Assembly: GCF_000971965.1 (NCBI RefSeq)
Contig: NZ_LAQP01000022.1
Span: 1-55,988, forward strand
Source of the DNA: Paenibacillus wulumuqiensis
GTDB taxonomy: Bacteria > Bacillota > Bacilli > Paenibacillales > Paenibacillaceae
Direction of reading: 5' to 3'
DNA length: 55,988 nucleotides
A program made the translations under genes and the position numbers. Positions 38,626-48,332 of the stretch are shown here, piece after piece. Below the pieces are notes generated by a model, which made no database searches, had not been told where the DNA came from, and was given only the letters and a program-made list of their open reading frames with translations. How positions within the stretch are numbered: position 1 is the first letter of the stretch; each line of letters opens with the position of its first letter.

Positions 38626-38675
38626 AAAATCCGAATATTTAAAGTGAATATAACATTTTTGTACGTGTTTGTAAA
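38626..38675 (-). promoter_or_regulatory. purR promoter with PurBox-like operator pair
   Basis: On the minus strand, TTTACA (38670-38675), a 17-base spacer and TATATT (38647-38652). On the plus strand AAATCCGAATAT (38628-38639) is a PurBox with one change from consensus, and a second, weaker box in inverted orientation (AAACACGTACAAA on the minus strand, about 38657-38669) lies in the promoter spacer. The inverted arrangement and separation of about 18 bases fit the PurR operator design. Confidence 0.65.
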
Positions 38676-38676
38676 A

Positions 38677-38741
38677 GAAAATCGCAATCTTTTTCATCCA
38701 ATCTGCATAAATTCAGCACAATGGTATGAACAAGATTGCGA
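38677..38741 (-). terminator. Terminator after ispE
   Basis: TCGCAATCTT and AAGATTGCGA (38682-38691, 38732-38741) pair, extended by TTCAT/ATGAA after a one-base mismatch. The stem is followed on the minus strand by TTTTCTTTT. The loop is about 28 bases. Confidence 0.65.
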
Positions 38742-38752
38742 CCTGTATTCAT

Positions 38753-39607
38753 TCAGGTTAACATCCTGACGGCATAGACTTCATGGCAGAAGCCGCGCAG
38801 CCCATTATAAATACGGGCTACCTTGGATTCTTTGGATACGAGTCCGAAGACGGTAGGACCGCTTCCTGACATTAATACGCCATCCGCGCCCAGCTGAATC
38901 ATCGCCTGCTTGAGCTGTCTTACCTCTGGATAATGCGCCAGGGTAACATCCTCCAGCACATTGCCCAGTTCACTGCAGATCTGCTCAAAGGAATGCTGCT
39001 CCAGCGCTGCACGCATATTCGCTGCCGATGGGTGATGGGCAATACGATCTGCCTGCAGACGGCCGTATACGTTCGCTGTCGACACATTGATCGGCGGCTT
39101 GGCCAGAATCACCCAGCAGTCCGGCGGGCTCTGCAGCGGCGTCAGGATCTCTCCACGCCCTGTAGCGAGCGCGGTGCCGCCCGTAATGCAAAAAGGCACA
39201 TCCGAGCCGATCGAAGCTCCTAGCTCCATCATCTCCTCATGCGGGATATGAAGGTTCCAGAGACGGTCCAATCCCCGCAGTGCAGCAGCCGCATCGCTGC
39301 TGCCACCCGCGAGTCCGGCCGCGACCGGAATTTTCTTGTCGATATGAATGTGTACACCCTGGCGAATATGATACTTTTCCTTCACTTTCTTGGCTGCCTG
39401 ATAAGCGAGATTTTTCTCGTCCAGCGGAATGTATCCGGCCTGGCTGGATATTTTGATCGTATCTCCTGCCATTTCCGAAATCGTGAGCCGGTCCGCCAGA
39501 TCTACCATGGTCATAATCATCTCGACTTCATGGTAGCCATCCGGCCGCTTATGTAATACATCCAGCATCAGATTAATTTTAGCGGGCGCTTTTTCGTATA
39601 ACTTCAT
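38753..39607 (-). CDS. ispE: 4-diphosphocytidyl-2-C-methyl-D-erythritol kinase
   Basis: IspE phosphorylates CDP-methylerythritol in the MEP isoprenoid pathway. The 284-residue GHMP kinase has the N-terminal [21 protein letters not shown] and the ATP loop [16 protein letters not shown], plus [19 protein letters not shown] lies 4-5 bases before ATG. It sits between veg and purR as in B. subtilis, but sspF, which separates veg and ispE there, is absent. Confidence 0.96.
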   Translation of the reverse strand: MKLYEKAPAKINLMLDVLHKRPDGYHEVEMIMTMVDLADRLTISEMAGDTIKISSQAGYIPLDEKNLAYQAAKKVKEKYHIRQGVHIHIDKKIPVAAGLAGGSSDAAAALRGLDRLWNLHIPHEEMMELGASIGSDVPFCITGGTALATGRGEILTPLQSPPDCWVILAKPPINVSTANVYGRLQADRIAHHPSAANMRAALEQHSFEQICSELGNVLEDVTLAHYPEVRQLKQAMIQLGADGVLMSGSGPTVFGLVSKESKVARIYNGLRGFCHEVYAVRMLT

Positions 39608-39724
39608 GAGGTTCCTCCACCTTCAACAGTCCATCCGTTCTTGATCTATATTCAGACCGGCTGGCTGCCAGTCAGCATGAACAATCCATATTATAAAAAA
39701 AATAGATTATGAAGTCCATTCACA

Positions 39725-39763
39725 AAACAAAACAGTCTCTACCCCGAAAGGAGATAAAGACTG
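39725..39763 (-). terminator. Terminator after veg
   Basis: CAGTCTCTACCCC (39733-39745) pairs with GGAGATAAAGACTG (39750-39763) with a bulge and G-U pairs. On the minus strand it is followed by TTTTGTTTTG. Confidence 0.75.
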
Positions 39764-39783
39764 CCTTATAATAAAACAGTTAT

Positions 39784-40068
39784 TCAATTCCCTGCGTATT
39801 CGATCCGCGTCTGGGAATCTTCATCGCAGACCGTAATCTCGACAGAGTCGGTTAATACGTCAGCGTAGCTGTAAGACACTCGTTCAAAAGTTTGATGATC
39901 ATCATCAAGCTTTACTGTAAAAACAGAAGGGTAGGTTTCTTCTAAAACGCCAGTCCGTTCAATGGTCTTCTTGCGACCACCATTTGCACGCAAAGTGATT
40001 TTGTGCCCAACATGAGCATCAAGAGCATCAAGATTGCGTTTAATCTCCGTAAGCGCATTGTTAGCCAT
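39784..40068 (-). CDS. veg: Veg protein
   Basis: Veg is a small cytoplasmic Firmicute protein linked in B. subtilis to biofilm gene control and spore outgrowth. The 94 residues show the family core ([48 protein letters not shown]). I start at MANNAL, 8 bases after AGAGGTGG; a GTG four codons upstream lies within that site. Two consensus promoters stand directly upstream, matching the very strong veg promoter known in Bacillus. It is kept although neighbouring sporulation genes (yabG, sspF) are gone. Confidence 0.95.
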   Translation of the reverse strand: MANNALTEIKRNLDALDAHVGHKITLRANGGRKKTIERTGVLEETYPSVFTVKLDDDHQTFERVSYSYADVLTDSVEITVCDEDSQTRIEYAGN

Positions 40069-40095
40069 GCCTACAACCACCTCTTTTCCTATTCC

Positions 40096-40124
40096 AGTAT
40101 ACCAGAAAAAGAGGGATATGTCAA
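40096..40124 (-). promoter_or_regulatory. veg promoter, proximal
   Basis: On the minus strand, TTGACA (40119-40124), a 17-base spacer and TATACT (40096-40101). This is close to ideal SigA. Confidence 0.85.
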
Positions 40125-40135
40125 AGGAACATTAA

Positions 40136-40165
40136 ATTATAGCAGTCAGAAAATTATCTTGTCAA
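40136..40165 (-). promoter_or_regulatory. veg promoter, distal
   Basis: On the minus strand, TTGACA (40160-40165), an 18-base spacer and TATAAT (40136-40141). Both hexamers are perfect. Together with the proximal promoter this gives tandem strong promoters in the 95-base gap after rsmA. Confidence 0.85.
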
Positions 40166-40174
40166 CGATTATTT

Positions 40175-41639
<1,465 letters not shown>

Positions 41640-41667
41640 CTATGAATCTGTCTTCAGTATAACAAAC

Positions 41668-41697
41668 AAAAAGAAGAGGATTCATCCTCTTCTTTTT
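41668..41697 (-). terminator. Terminator after the 3D-domain hydrolase gene
   Basis: A 13-bp perfect stem (41668-41680 with 41685-41697, core AAGAAGAGGA) has loop TTCA and T-run ends on both strands. Confidence 0.88.
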
Positions 41698-41783
41698 GTC
41701 GGTTCTATTCACGCTCATGGTTAACCATAACTATATCATACAACAGCCCTGCCGAGGCAGGCAACAGCAATCCTATCGCCAAA

Positions 41784-42884
41784 CTAAGGTTTTACCGGGC
41801 CAATAACATACACGGTATAGCCTGTCTTGCGACCGAATGATCTGGCCTGACTCAGGCTGTCTATATACACATCAATTTTGTTGCCGTTGATGGCACTGCC
41901 GGTATCTTCCGCACGGCGGTAACCGATACCTTCAATGTATACCCACCATCCCATCGGAATGACACTGGTATCGACGGCGATTGTACGTCCTTCTGTCACT
42001 CTTGTACCGGAAGCGGTAGTTGTACCCAGACCCGGCTCTGCTGAAGAATAAGCAGTAAGTGTCACATTGTTGAGGACTTTGGCATAAGAGAAGCTTTTAT
42101 CCGATTTGGAACTGTTAGACGTGCTTGCTGCAAGCAGCTTGGGCTGTTCTTTCTTGGTGCCCACCATCACGATCTTGTCCTGAACTTCAGTGGTCATTTT
42201 CTTGTCGATCATGCGTTTGGAGACGAAGTCTCCATCTTCGTAGACCTTTTCGATATACTGCACGACTTTACCCGTTTGTCCGGGTTGTACCAGCTTGGTC
42301 TTGCCTTCCAGCATACTGCTGCTGGTTTTCTTGACTACATCGTACGGGAGCTTGACTGTCTGCTTCGTTACGAATGAAGTCGTTCTAACGACTTTGATAT
42401 CCATGTCCTGCTTGACTGAAGCTTCTACCGGCGGCGTCAATTTGTCCTGTTCCTTCAAATCGATTCCGGCCTGCTCCAGTGTATTGCCTACTGTCTTAGC
42501 TGTCGTGTATACCTTTTTGGTACCTCCGTCAGCTGTGATGTTCACTGCTACCGCATGGTTGATATAGACTTTATCCCCATCCTGGATGGCGCCATTCAGT
42601 GGCATGGATACTTTATCCTGTGGTGCCAGTTGAATCTGGTGTTCCGTCAGCATGTCGGAAAGCATCAGTTTGCGAGTTTCCATTTGCTGTGCTTTACCGT
42701 CGATGATGACATAAATATTTTTGCCTGCCTGATTGTACAGTACAGAGAGCAGCATAACGATGACCGCAATGACCGCCAGTGCAGTTAACGAGGCAAAGCG
42801 TAGATTTTTCTGCTTCCAACTCAGCGCGTAAGACATGCTGGATGAGCGTGAACCATGGGTTTCTTCGAAAGGAGCAATTCCCAC
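41784..42884 (-). CDS. yabE: YabE/RpfB-like cell-wall hydrolase with DUF348, G5 and 3D domains
   Basis: This predicted exported peptidoglycan-remodelling enzyme has 366 residues: a short cytoplasmic N-terminus, one membrane segment (about 31-51), two DUF348 repeats (about 58-165), a G5 domain (about 168-245), a linker, and a C-terminal 3D domain (about 275-366). The 3D domain has YSSAEPGLGTTTASGTRV, the Asp in IAVDTSVIPMGWWVYI and AEDTGSAINGNKIDVY, like the MltA/RpfB active site. The start is GTG with AAGGAGGA about 9 bases upstream. Expression is under a c-di-AMP riboswitch (43172-43430), which links wall hydrolysis to osmotic/c-di-AMP state. In B. subtilis yabE sits at the same place. Confidence 0.92.
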   Translation of the reverse strand: MGIAPFEETHGSRSSSMSYALSWKQKNLRFASLTALAVIAVIVMLLSVLYNQAGKNIYVIIDGKAQQMETRKLMLSDMLTEHQIQLAPQDKVSMPLNGAIQDGDKVYINHAVAVNITADGGTKKVYTTAKTVGNTLEQAGIDLKEQDKLTPPVEASVKQDMDIKVVRTTSFVTKQTVKLPYDVVKKTSSSMLEGKTKLVQPGQTGKVVQYIEKVYEDGDFVSKRMIDKKMTTEVQDKIVMVGTKKEQPKLLAASTSNSSKSDKSFSYAKVLNNVTLTAYSSAEPGLGTTTASGTRVTEGRTIAVDTSVIPMGWWVYIEGIGYRRAEDTGSAINGNKIDVYIDSLSQARSFGRKTGYTVYVIGPVKP

Positions 42885-43108
42885 TTCTTCCGTCCTCCTT
42901 CATAGTCTCGCCGTCTAGCTGTGACGTAAATAAAATGTGACGCGACTATATAAGAATTTTCGCAGGCCGTTTGTGTTGCTGTAAGATCATCAAACATTCG
43001 ACAATCTTTCATGATGTAATAGGTACCTGCGCCATGGTCAGTCCTAGCGGCTTCCTGATTCTGAACAGTGATATTCAGAATAATACACTCTTGCTTTCCC
43101 TTTTAGCC

Positions 43109-43158
43109 AAAACAAAAGAAGCCTATGGAAAAGCGCAAGAGCAACTCTTCCTGGCTTC
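43109..43158 (-). terminator. Riboswitch expression-platform terminator
   Basis: On the minus strand GAAGCC and GGAA pair with TTCC and GGCTTC (43148-43158 with 43118-43130) around an inner GAG/CTC hairpin, followed by TTTTGTTTT. It lies just downstream of the c-di-AMP aptamer and ahead of yabE, so ligand-controlled early termination is likely. Confidence 0.75.
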
Positions 43159-43171
43159 CGACGATTACAAC

Positions 43172-43430
43172 ATTCGGGAAACACTAGAAAATGCGAGGTT
43201 GCCTCTGCATCGCTTACGAGGTTAGCTGTCGGGTTCGGACACTTTTTACTGCTTGTACTGCATGCCCTTTGAAGAGTCCTCCGCTCATGGCGCAAGTATC
43301 CCCAATTCACCCCAAAGACCCTGTATCAGGAATCAGACAAGTTGTCTTCCGTTACTGCTGGTTTGAATGCTGAAGACAGCTGTTGGTTCCCCCGTTCTCC
43401 TATGTAGGAAACTCAGCGAGACCGAATCAT
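43172..43430 (-). ncRNA. Cyclic di-AMP riboswitch (ydaO/yuaA class) upstream of yabE
   Basis: The minus-strand RNA carries the class signature in order: GGGGGAACCA, TTGGGGTGAA, then CCGAACCCGACAGCTAACC and TCGTAAGCG. An outer helix ATTCGG/CCGAAT (43422-43427 with 43172-43177) can close the fold, giving about 255 bases. In the known class c-di-AMP binding turns genes off, commonly wall hydrolases and potassium/osmolyte transporters. Here the downstream terminator (43109-43158) and yabE fit that wiring. The exact 5' boundary is estimated. Confidence 0.93.
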
Positions 43431-43471
43431 GGAATCTCGTTTATCAATAACAAGATTAAATCACTGATGAA

Positions 43472-43501
43472 ATGATATCCCGAACACAACCTCACTGTAA
43501 A
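43472..43501 (-). promoter_or_regulatory. Promoter for the riboswitch-yabE transcript
   Basis: On the minus strand, TTTACA (43496-43501), an 18-base spacer and TATCAT (43472-43477). It lies about 40 bases ahead of the aptamer's outer helix and after tatD. Confidence 0.55.
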
Positions 43502-43623
43502 GCGATAGGCAACTCCGTTTTTCTTAAAAAGTAGTTAAAATCTTGTAACATTTTAGCGTTTATTCATTAAAATTCATTCATATATCCGTATAGCTCGGTT
43601 TTTCGGTGGTTTTTCTCGCTATT

Positions 43624-44391
43624 TCACCGTATGCCAAATAATGTAAGGGCGTTTTTGGTCGTAATTTCACTAATTTCTTCCAGTGACACCCCTTTTAGCT
43701 CGGCAGCTGCCTCGGCTACCAGACGCACATGACCTGACTCGTTTCTTTTTCCACGATAAGGATGAGGTGTCAAATATGGGGAGTCTGTTTCGAGCAATAA
43801 ACGGTCCATCGGTACCTGTTGAAGTACCTCTTTTGGCTGCTTGGCATTCTTGAATGTAATCGGTCCGCCAAACGACAAATGGAAGCCCATATCCAGACAC
43901 ATTTTGGCGGTCTCCCAGCTGCCCGAGAACGAGTGCATAATGCCGCCGACTTCGGACGCTTTTTCTTCCCGTAAAATGCGCACAATGTCTTCATGCGCTT
44001 CCCGGTTATGGATCACGATTGGCATGTTGATCGATCGTGCCAGACCGATTTGCTCACGCAGTACACGGTGCTGCACTTCTTTTGGTGATTTGTCCCAGTG
44101 ATAATCCAGACCGATTTCGCCGATAGCCACTACTTTCTCGTGTTTGCATAAAGATTCAATCCATTCCAGATCCCCCGGCTGCATCGTGATCGCTTCAACC
44201 GGATGCCAGCCTACTGCCGCATAGATGAAATCATACGCTTCAACAAGCTCCATCGTTGTAGGAATCGTCTCGCGATCAAAGCCTACATTTACCATCCGCG
44301 TCACACCGTTGGCATAGGCCCGTTCGATGACTTCTTTGCGATCTCCATCAAAATCTTTGGAATCCAGATGTGTGTGTGTATCAAATAACAT
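43624..44391 (-). CDS. tatD: TatD-family metal-dependent hydrolase/DNase
   Basis: This TIM-barrel metal hydrolase has 255 residues with metal-ligand motifs FDTHTHLD at the N-terminus, GEIGLDYHW (Glu), PIVIHNREAHED, MHSFSG and ETDSPYLTPHPYRGK (Asp). TatD proteins are 3'-5' exonucleases implicated in DNA repair and fragmentation. AAAGGAGAG precedes ATG by 8 bases. It lies upstream of the riboswitch-yabE unit as yabD does in B. subtilis. Confidence 0.95.
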   Translation of the reverse strand: MLFDTHTHLDSKDFDGDRKEVIERAYANGVTRMVNVGFDRETIPTTMELVEAYDFIYAAVGWHPVEAITMQPGDLEWIESLCKHEKVVAIGEIGLDYHWDKSPKEVQHRVLREQIGLARSINMPIVIHNREAHEDIVRILREEKASEVGGIMHSFSGSWETAKMCLDMGFHLSFGGPITFKNAKQPKEVLQQVPMDRLLLETDSPYLTPHPYRGKRNESGHVRLVAEAAAELKGVSLEEISEITTKNALTLFGIR

Positions 44392-44441
44392 ATACTTAAC
44401 TCTCCTTTACTTCACCTTGCTCTATTTTTGGTCCATAGGAC

Positions 44442-45764
44442 TTAAATTTCGAATTCCATCTGCGCCGGGCCCAGCTTGTCTTCAAAAATATCCGCGACCT
44501 GCTTGGACAACTGGCTTTTTACCCTTTCCAGCTTTTCCTGTGGAAAGTACAGATGGTATCTGCCGCGGTGGATACCGCTGATCGAACGTACCACGTCCGA
44601 CACTTCCGAGATTTCCTGCACTTTATTTTGACGATTCAGCAGCAGGATTTGTTTCTCTTTTTTCGGATCGCCCGGACGGAATACATCATAAGGCAGATCT
44701 GTCGGAAAATCGATTTCCAGATCATAGTGCGGATGCAGGCCGGCTCTCTCAAATTCGGAACGAATCTCATCGATCATATCCAGGTCGATTAATTCTGTTT
44801 CTACATATTTATAAAGTCTCCGCTCCATAAAGCGTGAGCACACATCGGCCAGAATCTCGTCCTCCTCCAGCGTCCACTGCATAAAGACCGTCTGTACAAG
44901 TGCTTCGTCCAATAGAAGATACTCATTTACAGTCAGTGTTCCTTCAAATAAGGAAGGCAGCGGATGCGGCAGGAACCGGAACGAATATCCCTGATCATGC
45001 AGCTCTTTGGCCCGCTGGAAAATATGGCGCAGTACAATATCCGAGCTCCGGGTAACCGGATGGAAGTAGACCTGCCAGTACATCTGGTATCTGGACATAA
45101 GATAATCCTCGATCGCATGCATTCCGGATTCCTTGACCACTATCCGTCCATCATGCGGACGCAGCACACGAATAATACGGTCCATATCAATAGTGCCGTA
45201 ATTGACGCCGGTAAAATAAGCATCCCGCAGCAGATAATCCATCCGGTCCGCATCCAGCGGGCTGGAGACCAGATTAACAACAATCGCTTTTTCATAATCT
45301 TTGCGGATCACGGCAGCGACCTTGTCTGCGAATCCTGGTTCCACTTCCTCCAAAATGCGATTGATCTCCGTGTCGCCAAGCAGAATCCGGCAGGTCCATT
45401 CTTCGTGATTCATATCGAATGCTTCTTCAATGGAATGAGAGAATGGTCCATGGCCCAGATCATGCAGCAGTGCGGCACACAGTGCCACCATTCGTTCTTC
45501 ACTCGGCCAATCTTCATATCCTCCGCGTTCGAACTGTGAAATAATCCGTCGTGTAATCTCATATACCCCGAGAGAGTGAGAGAACCGGCTATGCTCGGCA
45601 CCATGAAAAGTTAGATAGGAAGTGCCCAGCTGACGGATTCTCCGCAATCGCTGAAATTCGGGCGTATTGATCAAGGTCCAGATCAGACGGTCCTGTACAT
45701 GAATATAGTTATGCACCGGATCTTTAAATACTTTTTCTTCTTCCAAAGGTTGTATAGGTTTCAA
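44442..45764 (-). CDS. HD-domain phosphohydrolase (YwfO/dGTPase-like)
   Basis: The 440-residue HD-superfamily enzyme has metal ligands in HSRFSHSLGVYEI and LLHDLGHGPFSHSIE, and the later Asp in SSPLDADRMDYLLRDAY. The family includes B. subtilis YwfO and related dNTP triphosphohydrolases, so hydrolysis of a (d)NTP is the best guess; substrate is not shown. The start is TTG with AAAGGAGGG 7 bases upstream. It lies between abrB and tatD, the place of metS in B. subtilis; metS is not in this window. Spo0A-box-like sequences lie in its promoter region (45834-45849), so it may share transition-state control with abrB. Confidence 0.88.
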   Translation of the reverse strand: MKPIQPLEEEKVFKDPVHNYIHVQDRLIWTLINTPEFQRLRRIRQLGTSYLTFHGAEHSRFSHSLGVYEITRRIISQFERGGYEDWPSEERMVALCAALLHDLGHGPFSHSIEEAFDMNHEEWTCRILLGDTEINRILEEVEPGFADKVAAVIRKDYEKAIVVNLVSSPLDADRMDYLLRDAYFTGVNYGTIDMDRIIRVLRPHDGRIVVKESGMHAIEDYLMSRYQMYWQVYFHPVTRSSDIVLRHIFQRAKELHDQGYSFRFLPHPLPSLFEGTLTVNEYLLLDEALVQTVFMQWTLEEDEILADVCSRFMERRLYKYVETELIDLDMIDEIRSEFERAGLHPHYDLEIDFPTDLPYDVFRPGDPKKEKQILLLNRQNKVQEISEVSDVVRSISGIHRGRYHLYFPQEKLERVKSQLSKQVADIFEDKLGPAQMEFEI

Positions 45765-45833
45765 TGTATAGCCCTCCTTTACCGAAACTTGATTCCAGTA
45801 TTTTCTATGCGTTAAAATGGAATCATGTCTTTA

Positions 45834-45842
45834 TTGTCGAAC
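45834..45842. promoter_or_regulatory. Spo0A-box-like site in the abrB/HD intergenic region
   Basis: TTGTCGAAC matches the 0A-box core TGTCGAA, and a second TGTCG follows at 45845-45849. A third partial site (TTGTCGATT, minus strand) lies near 45880. They are about 70-120 bases upstream of the HD gene start and nearly 150 bases before the abrB promoter. Confidence 0.5.
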
Positions 45843-45978
45843 AGTGTCGTTATATACAATAAATCATTTTCCAAATCGACAAGTACTTTTAATATAAATA
45901 ATATCTCTCAAAACCTACGTTATATAAAAAAAAATTGCATTTTTGCTCTAAAAAAGGCTTTTTTATATAATTTTTAGG

Positions 45979-46007
45979 TTGACTGATTTGGGAAACGTTG
46001 GTATTAT
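45979..46007 (+). promoter_or_regulatory. abrB promoter
   Basis: TTGACT (45979-45984), a 17-base spacer and TATTAT (46002-46007), preceded by a very AT-rich stretch (about 45890-45975) that could act as an UP element. Confidence 0.8.
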
Positions 46008-46028
46008 GAATATCATAAAAGATAGAAA

Positions 46029-46037
46029 TTTGTCGAA
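46029..46037 (+). promoter_or_regulatory. Spo0A box downstream of the abrB start point
   Basis: TTTGTCGAA is identical to the 0A-box seen in the B. subtilis abrB promoter and lies about 15-25 bases after the predicted transcription start, the same relative position. A degenerate second copy (TGACACTTA) follows. Repression of abrB by phosphorylated Spo0A is the expected role. Confidence 0.8.
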
Positions 46038-46098
46038 CACTGACACTTAATAAAACAAAATTAAACCAATAAAACCAAACTTGAGAGGATTGATCAGT

Positions 46099-46353
46099 AT
46101 GATGAAATCAACTGGTATTGTAAGAAAAGTAGACGAATTGGGACGCGTTGTTATTCCTATCGAATTGCGCCGTACACTGGGTATTGGCGAGAAAGACGCT
46201 CTGGAAATCTACGTGGATGGCGAGCGCATCATGCTCAAAAAATACGAGCCAGCTTGTATCTTCTGTGGCAATGCTGAAAATGTAACTTACTTCAAAGGTA
46301 AAATTGTTTGTAACGAATGCATTTCAGAAATTCCTGTTCCTGTGACAAAATAA
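46099..46353 (+). CDS. abrB: AbrB-type transition-state regulator
   Basis: AbrB is a swapped-hairpin DNA-binding protein that represses stationary-phase genes in growing cells. The 84 residues contain the AbrB/SpoVT N-terminal domain (TGIVRKVDELGRVVIPIELRRTLGI). A C-terminus with two CxxC pairs (CIFCGNAENVTYF, then VCNECI) may bind zinc, unlike B. subtilis AbrB, which has one cysteine. I start at the first ATG of a pair, 10 bases after GAGAGG. It is the only plus-strand gene of this region, with its own promoter, 0A box and terminator. Confidence 0.92.
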   Translation: MMKSTGIVRKVDELGRVVIPIELRRTLGIGEKDALEIYVDGERIMLKKYEPACIFCGNAENVTYFKGKIVCNECISEIPVPVTK

Positions 46354-46414
46354 ATAAAATAGGTTATAATAGACCCATAAACTTATTAATTCTAACCTTT
46401 TCATATCTCCTTGG

Positions 46415-46457
46415 GCCTTTACCTGGCATTTATTGTCTGGGTAGAGGCATTTTTTTA
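46415..46457 (+). terminator. Terminator after abrB
   Basis: GCCTTTACCTGG (46415-46426) pairs with CTGGGTAGAGGC (46437-46448) through Watson-Crick and G-U pairs. Seven T follow on the plus strand. Confidence 0.85.
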
Positions 46458-46524
46458 TACGCTCCTATGAATATCCTGAATTACATTATACTTTCTTTTT
46501 ATGTCTACTTCCAACTTACATAGG

Positions 46525-46560
46525 AAAAAGGGACCTTGACGTCGCGCCAATATCCCTTTT
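46525..46560 (-). terminator. Terminator after rsmI
   Basis: AAAAGGGA and TCCCTTTT form an 8-bp stem with a 19-base loop and T-run. It lies 55 bases past the rsmI stop codon on the minus strand. Confidence 0.65.
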
Positions 46561-46614
46561 CACCGCTTTTCTTCTATTATAATATTTTACCCATTCTGTT
46601 ATAACGATTGCAGT

Positions 46615-47517
46615 TTACAGCAAAGCCTGATAGACATCTCTTTTGGAGAGACCGCGGTCTTTGGCTGTCTTTTTCATCGCGTCTTTACGAGGAAGCTGCT
46701 CCTGCTGTTCATAATGTTCAACATGCTGCTCAATCGACATCTGCTGCCACCACTCGTTAGCTTCTGCCTGCGCCTCGCTGGCCGACTGCCCTTCCAGCAC
46801 AATACAGTATTCTCCCAGCGGCGGATGTTCTTCCAGCCAGGCCAGCGCTTCCTGGATCGTCCCACGCACCCATTCTTCGTGACGCTTGGTTAGCTCCCGC
46901 GCCAGTACGATATGACGGTTGCCCAGATGCTCCAGCATGGCATTCAGCGTTTTGATCACCCGGTGCGGTGACTCATAAAATAAAAGTGTTCCTTCCGCGG
47001 CACGCGCTCCCTGCAGAACCTCTTCCTGCCCCCGTGCATCACGCGGCAGAAATCCGATAAAGGTAAACCGGTCCGTAGACAGCCCGGAAGCGATCAGTGC
47101 AGACAGGGCTGCATTGGCCCCTGGAATAGGAACGACACGTACGCCCTGTTCCAGAGCCAGCTGTACCAGCTCCTGACCCGGATCAGAGATGGCAGGCAGA
47201 CCGGCATCGCTGACAAGTGCCAGATTCTGTCCTTCACAGATCAGGCGAATCAATTCCGGTCCGCTCGCCTTTTTGTTATGTTCATGATAGCTGACCAGCT
47301 TGCGCGGCGTAATCTCGAAATGGCTCAACAGTTTGCGGGTTTGACGGGTATCCTCTGCAGCCAGAATATCGCATTCCTGCAGGGTGCGTACCGCCCGGTA
47401 CGTCATATCTTCCAGATTACCAATCGGTGTCGCCACCAGATATAGAACACCGGCTTCCCCGGCAGGATGGTTCTCCGTATGCTGAGCAGCAAAGCTTTTC
47501 TGAATCTGTATGCTCAT
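46615..47517 (-). CDS. rsmI: 16S rRNA (cytidine-2'-O)-methyltransferase RsmI
   Basis: RsmI methylates the ribose of C1402 in 16S rRNA. The 300-residue tetrapyrrole-methylase-fold protein has YLVATPIGNLEDMTYRA, AAEDTRQTRKLLSHF, LVSDAGLPAISDPGQELV and FYESPHR. It overlaps trmN6 by four bases and its Shine-Dalgarno site AAAAGGAG lies inside the trmN6 end. The GIY-YIG gene yazA, between these two in B. subtilis, is missing. Confidence 0.95.
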   Translation of the reverse strand: MSIQIQKSFAAQHTENHPAGEAGVLYLVATPIGNLEDMTYRAVRTLQECDILAAEDTRQTRKLLSHFEITPRKLVSYHEHNKKASGPELIRLICEGQNLALVSDAGLPAISDPGQELVQLALEQGVRVVPIPGANAALSALIASGLSTDRFTFIGFLPRDARGQEEVLQGARAAEGTLLFYESPHRVIKTLNAMLEHLGNRHIVLARELTKRHEEWVRGTIQEALAWLEEHPPLGEYCIVLEGQSASEAQAEANEWWQQMSIEQHVEHYEQQEQLPRKDAMKKTAKDRGLSKRDVYQALL

Positions 47518-48266
47518 AATGACTCCTTTTGCCCATAATAAATATCCATAATTTCGGGTACATATTCGTTATTCTCATTATATACGACCAGCGGCGGCAA
47601 AATACGCAGTTCCGGCTTGCCGGCGCGCAGTCCTTCCACCAGCACCATATTGGCTTCCATATTGACGCGAGGGTGTACATAACGAACCCGTTTGGGCTCG
47701 ACCCCATACGTACGCATTAGAGACAGAATATCGACGAGTCGGTGTGGACGATGAACCATTGCCATTTTCCCGCCTGTACGCAGCAGCTGGGACGCTGTAC
47801 GAATGACATCTTCCAGCGTACAGCCAATCTCGTGGCGCGCCATCGCCTGATGAATGTTCAGCTTAATATCGCTGCCTGTGAGCTGGGCATAGGGAGGATT
47901 CACTGTCACAGCGTCATAGCTGCCATGCTCTCCTGCCAGGGGCATTTCCTTCAGATCCTGCTCCCGGATCGTGATCCGCTCCTCCAGCCCGTTCAAGGCT
48001 ATGCTGCGCCGTGCCATACTGGCTAGACGTTCCTGGATCTCGACGCCCTCAATAGCTGCCCGGGTCCGTGTGCTCAGCAGCAGCGGTACGACTCCATTGC
48101 CTGTACATAGATCCATGATCCGTCCCTGCGGCGGTACACTGGCAAAGCGGGCGAGCAGTACAGCATCCATGGAGAAGCTGAACACTTCGCGGCTCTGGAT
48201 AATTTTGAGATTATTGGTTAACAGATCATCGATCCGTTCTCCCGGTTCGGTAAATTCCTGGTTCAT
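47514..48266 (-). CDS. trmN6: tRNA1(Val) adenine N6-methyltransferase (YabB)
   Basis: This class I SAM methyltransferase has 250 residues with DLCTGNGVVPLLLS (SAM site), the amino-methylase motif NPPY in YDAVTVNPPYAQ, and the family N-terminus IIQSREVFSFSMDAVLLARFA. It is predicted to make m6A37 in tRNA. AAAGGAA precedes ATG closely. It follows a terminator after yabA and is coupled to rsmI. Confidence 0.92.
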   Translation of the reverse strand: MNQEFTEPGERIDDLLTNNLKIIQSREVFSFSMDAVLLARFASVPPQGRIMDLCTGNGVVPLLLSTRTRAAIEGVEIQERLASMARRSIALNGLEERITIREQDLKEMPLAGEHGSYDAVTVNPPYAQLTGSDIKLNIHQAMARHEIGCTLEDVIRTASQLLRTGGKMAMVHRPHRLVDILSLMRTYGVEPKRVRYVHPRVNMEANMVLVEGLRAGKPELRILPPLVVYNENNEYVPEIMDIYYGQKESL

Positions 48267-48295
48267 GGTTATTCCTTTCCATATTCCGGCTACAT

Positions 48296-48319
48296 AAAAA
48301 CCGCGGATGCACTCCGCGG
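48296..48319 (-). terminator. Terminator after yabA
   Basis: CCGCGGA and TCCGCGG (48301-48307, 48313-48319) form a 7-bp GC stem with a 5-base loop and five T on the minus strand. Confidence 0.85.
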
Positions 48320-48332
48320 CTTATAGGATACA

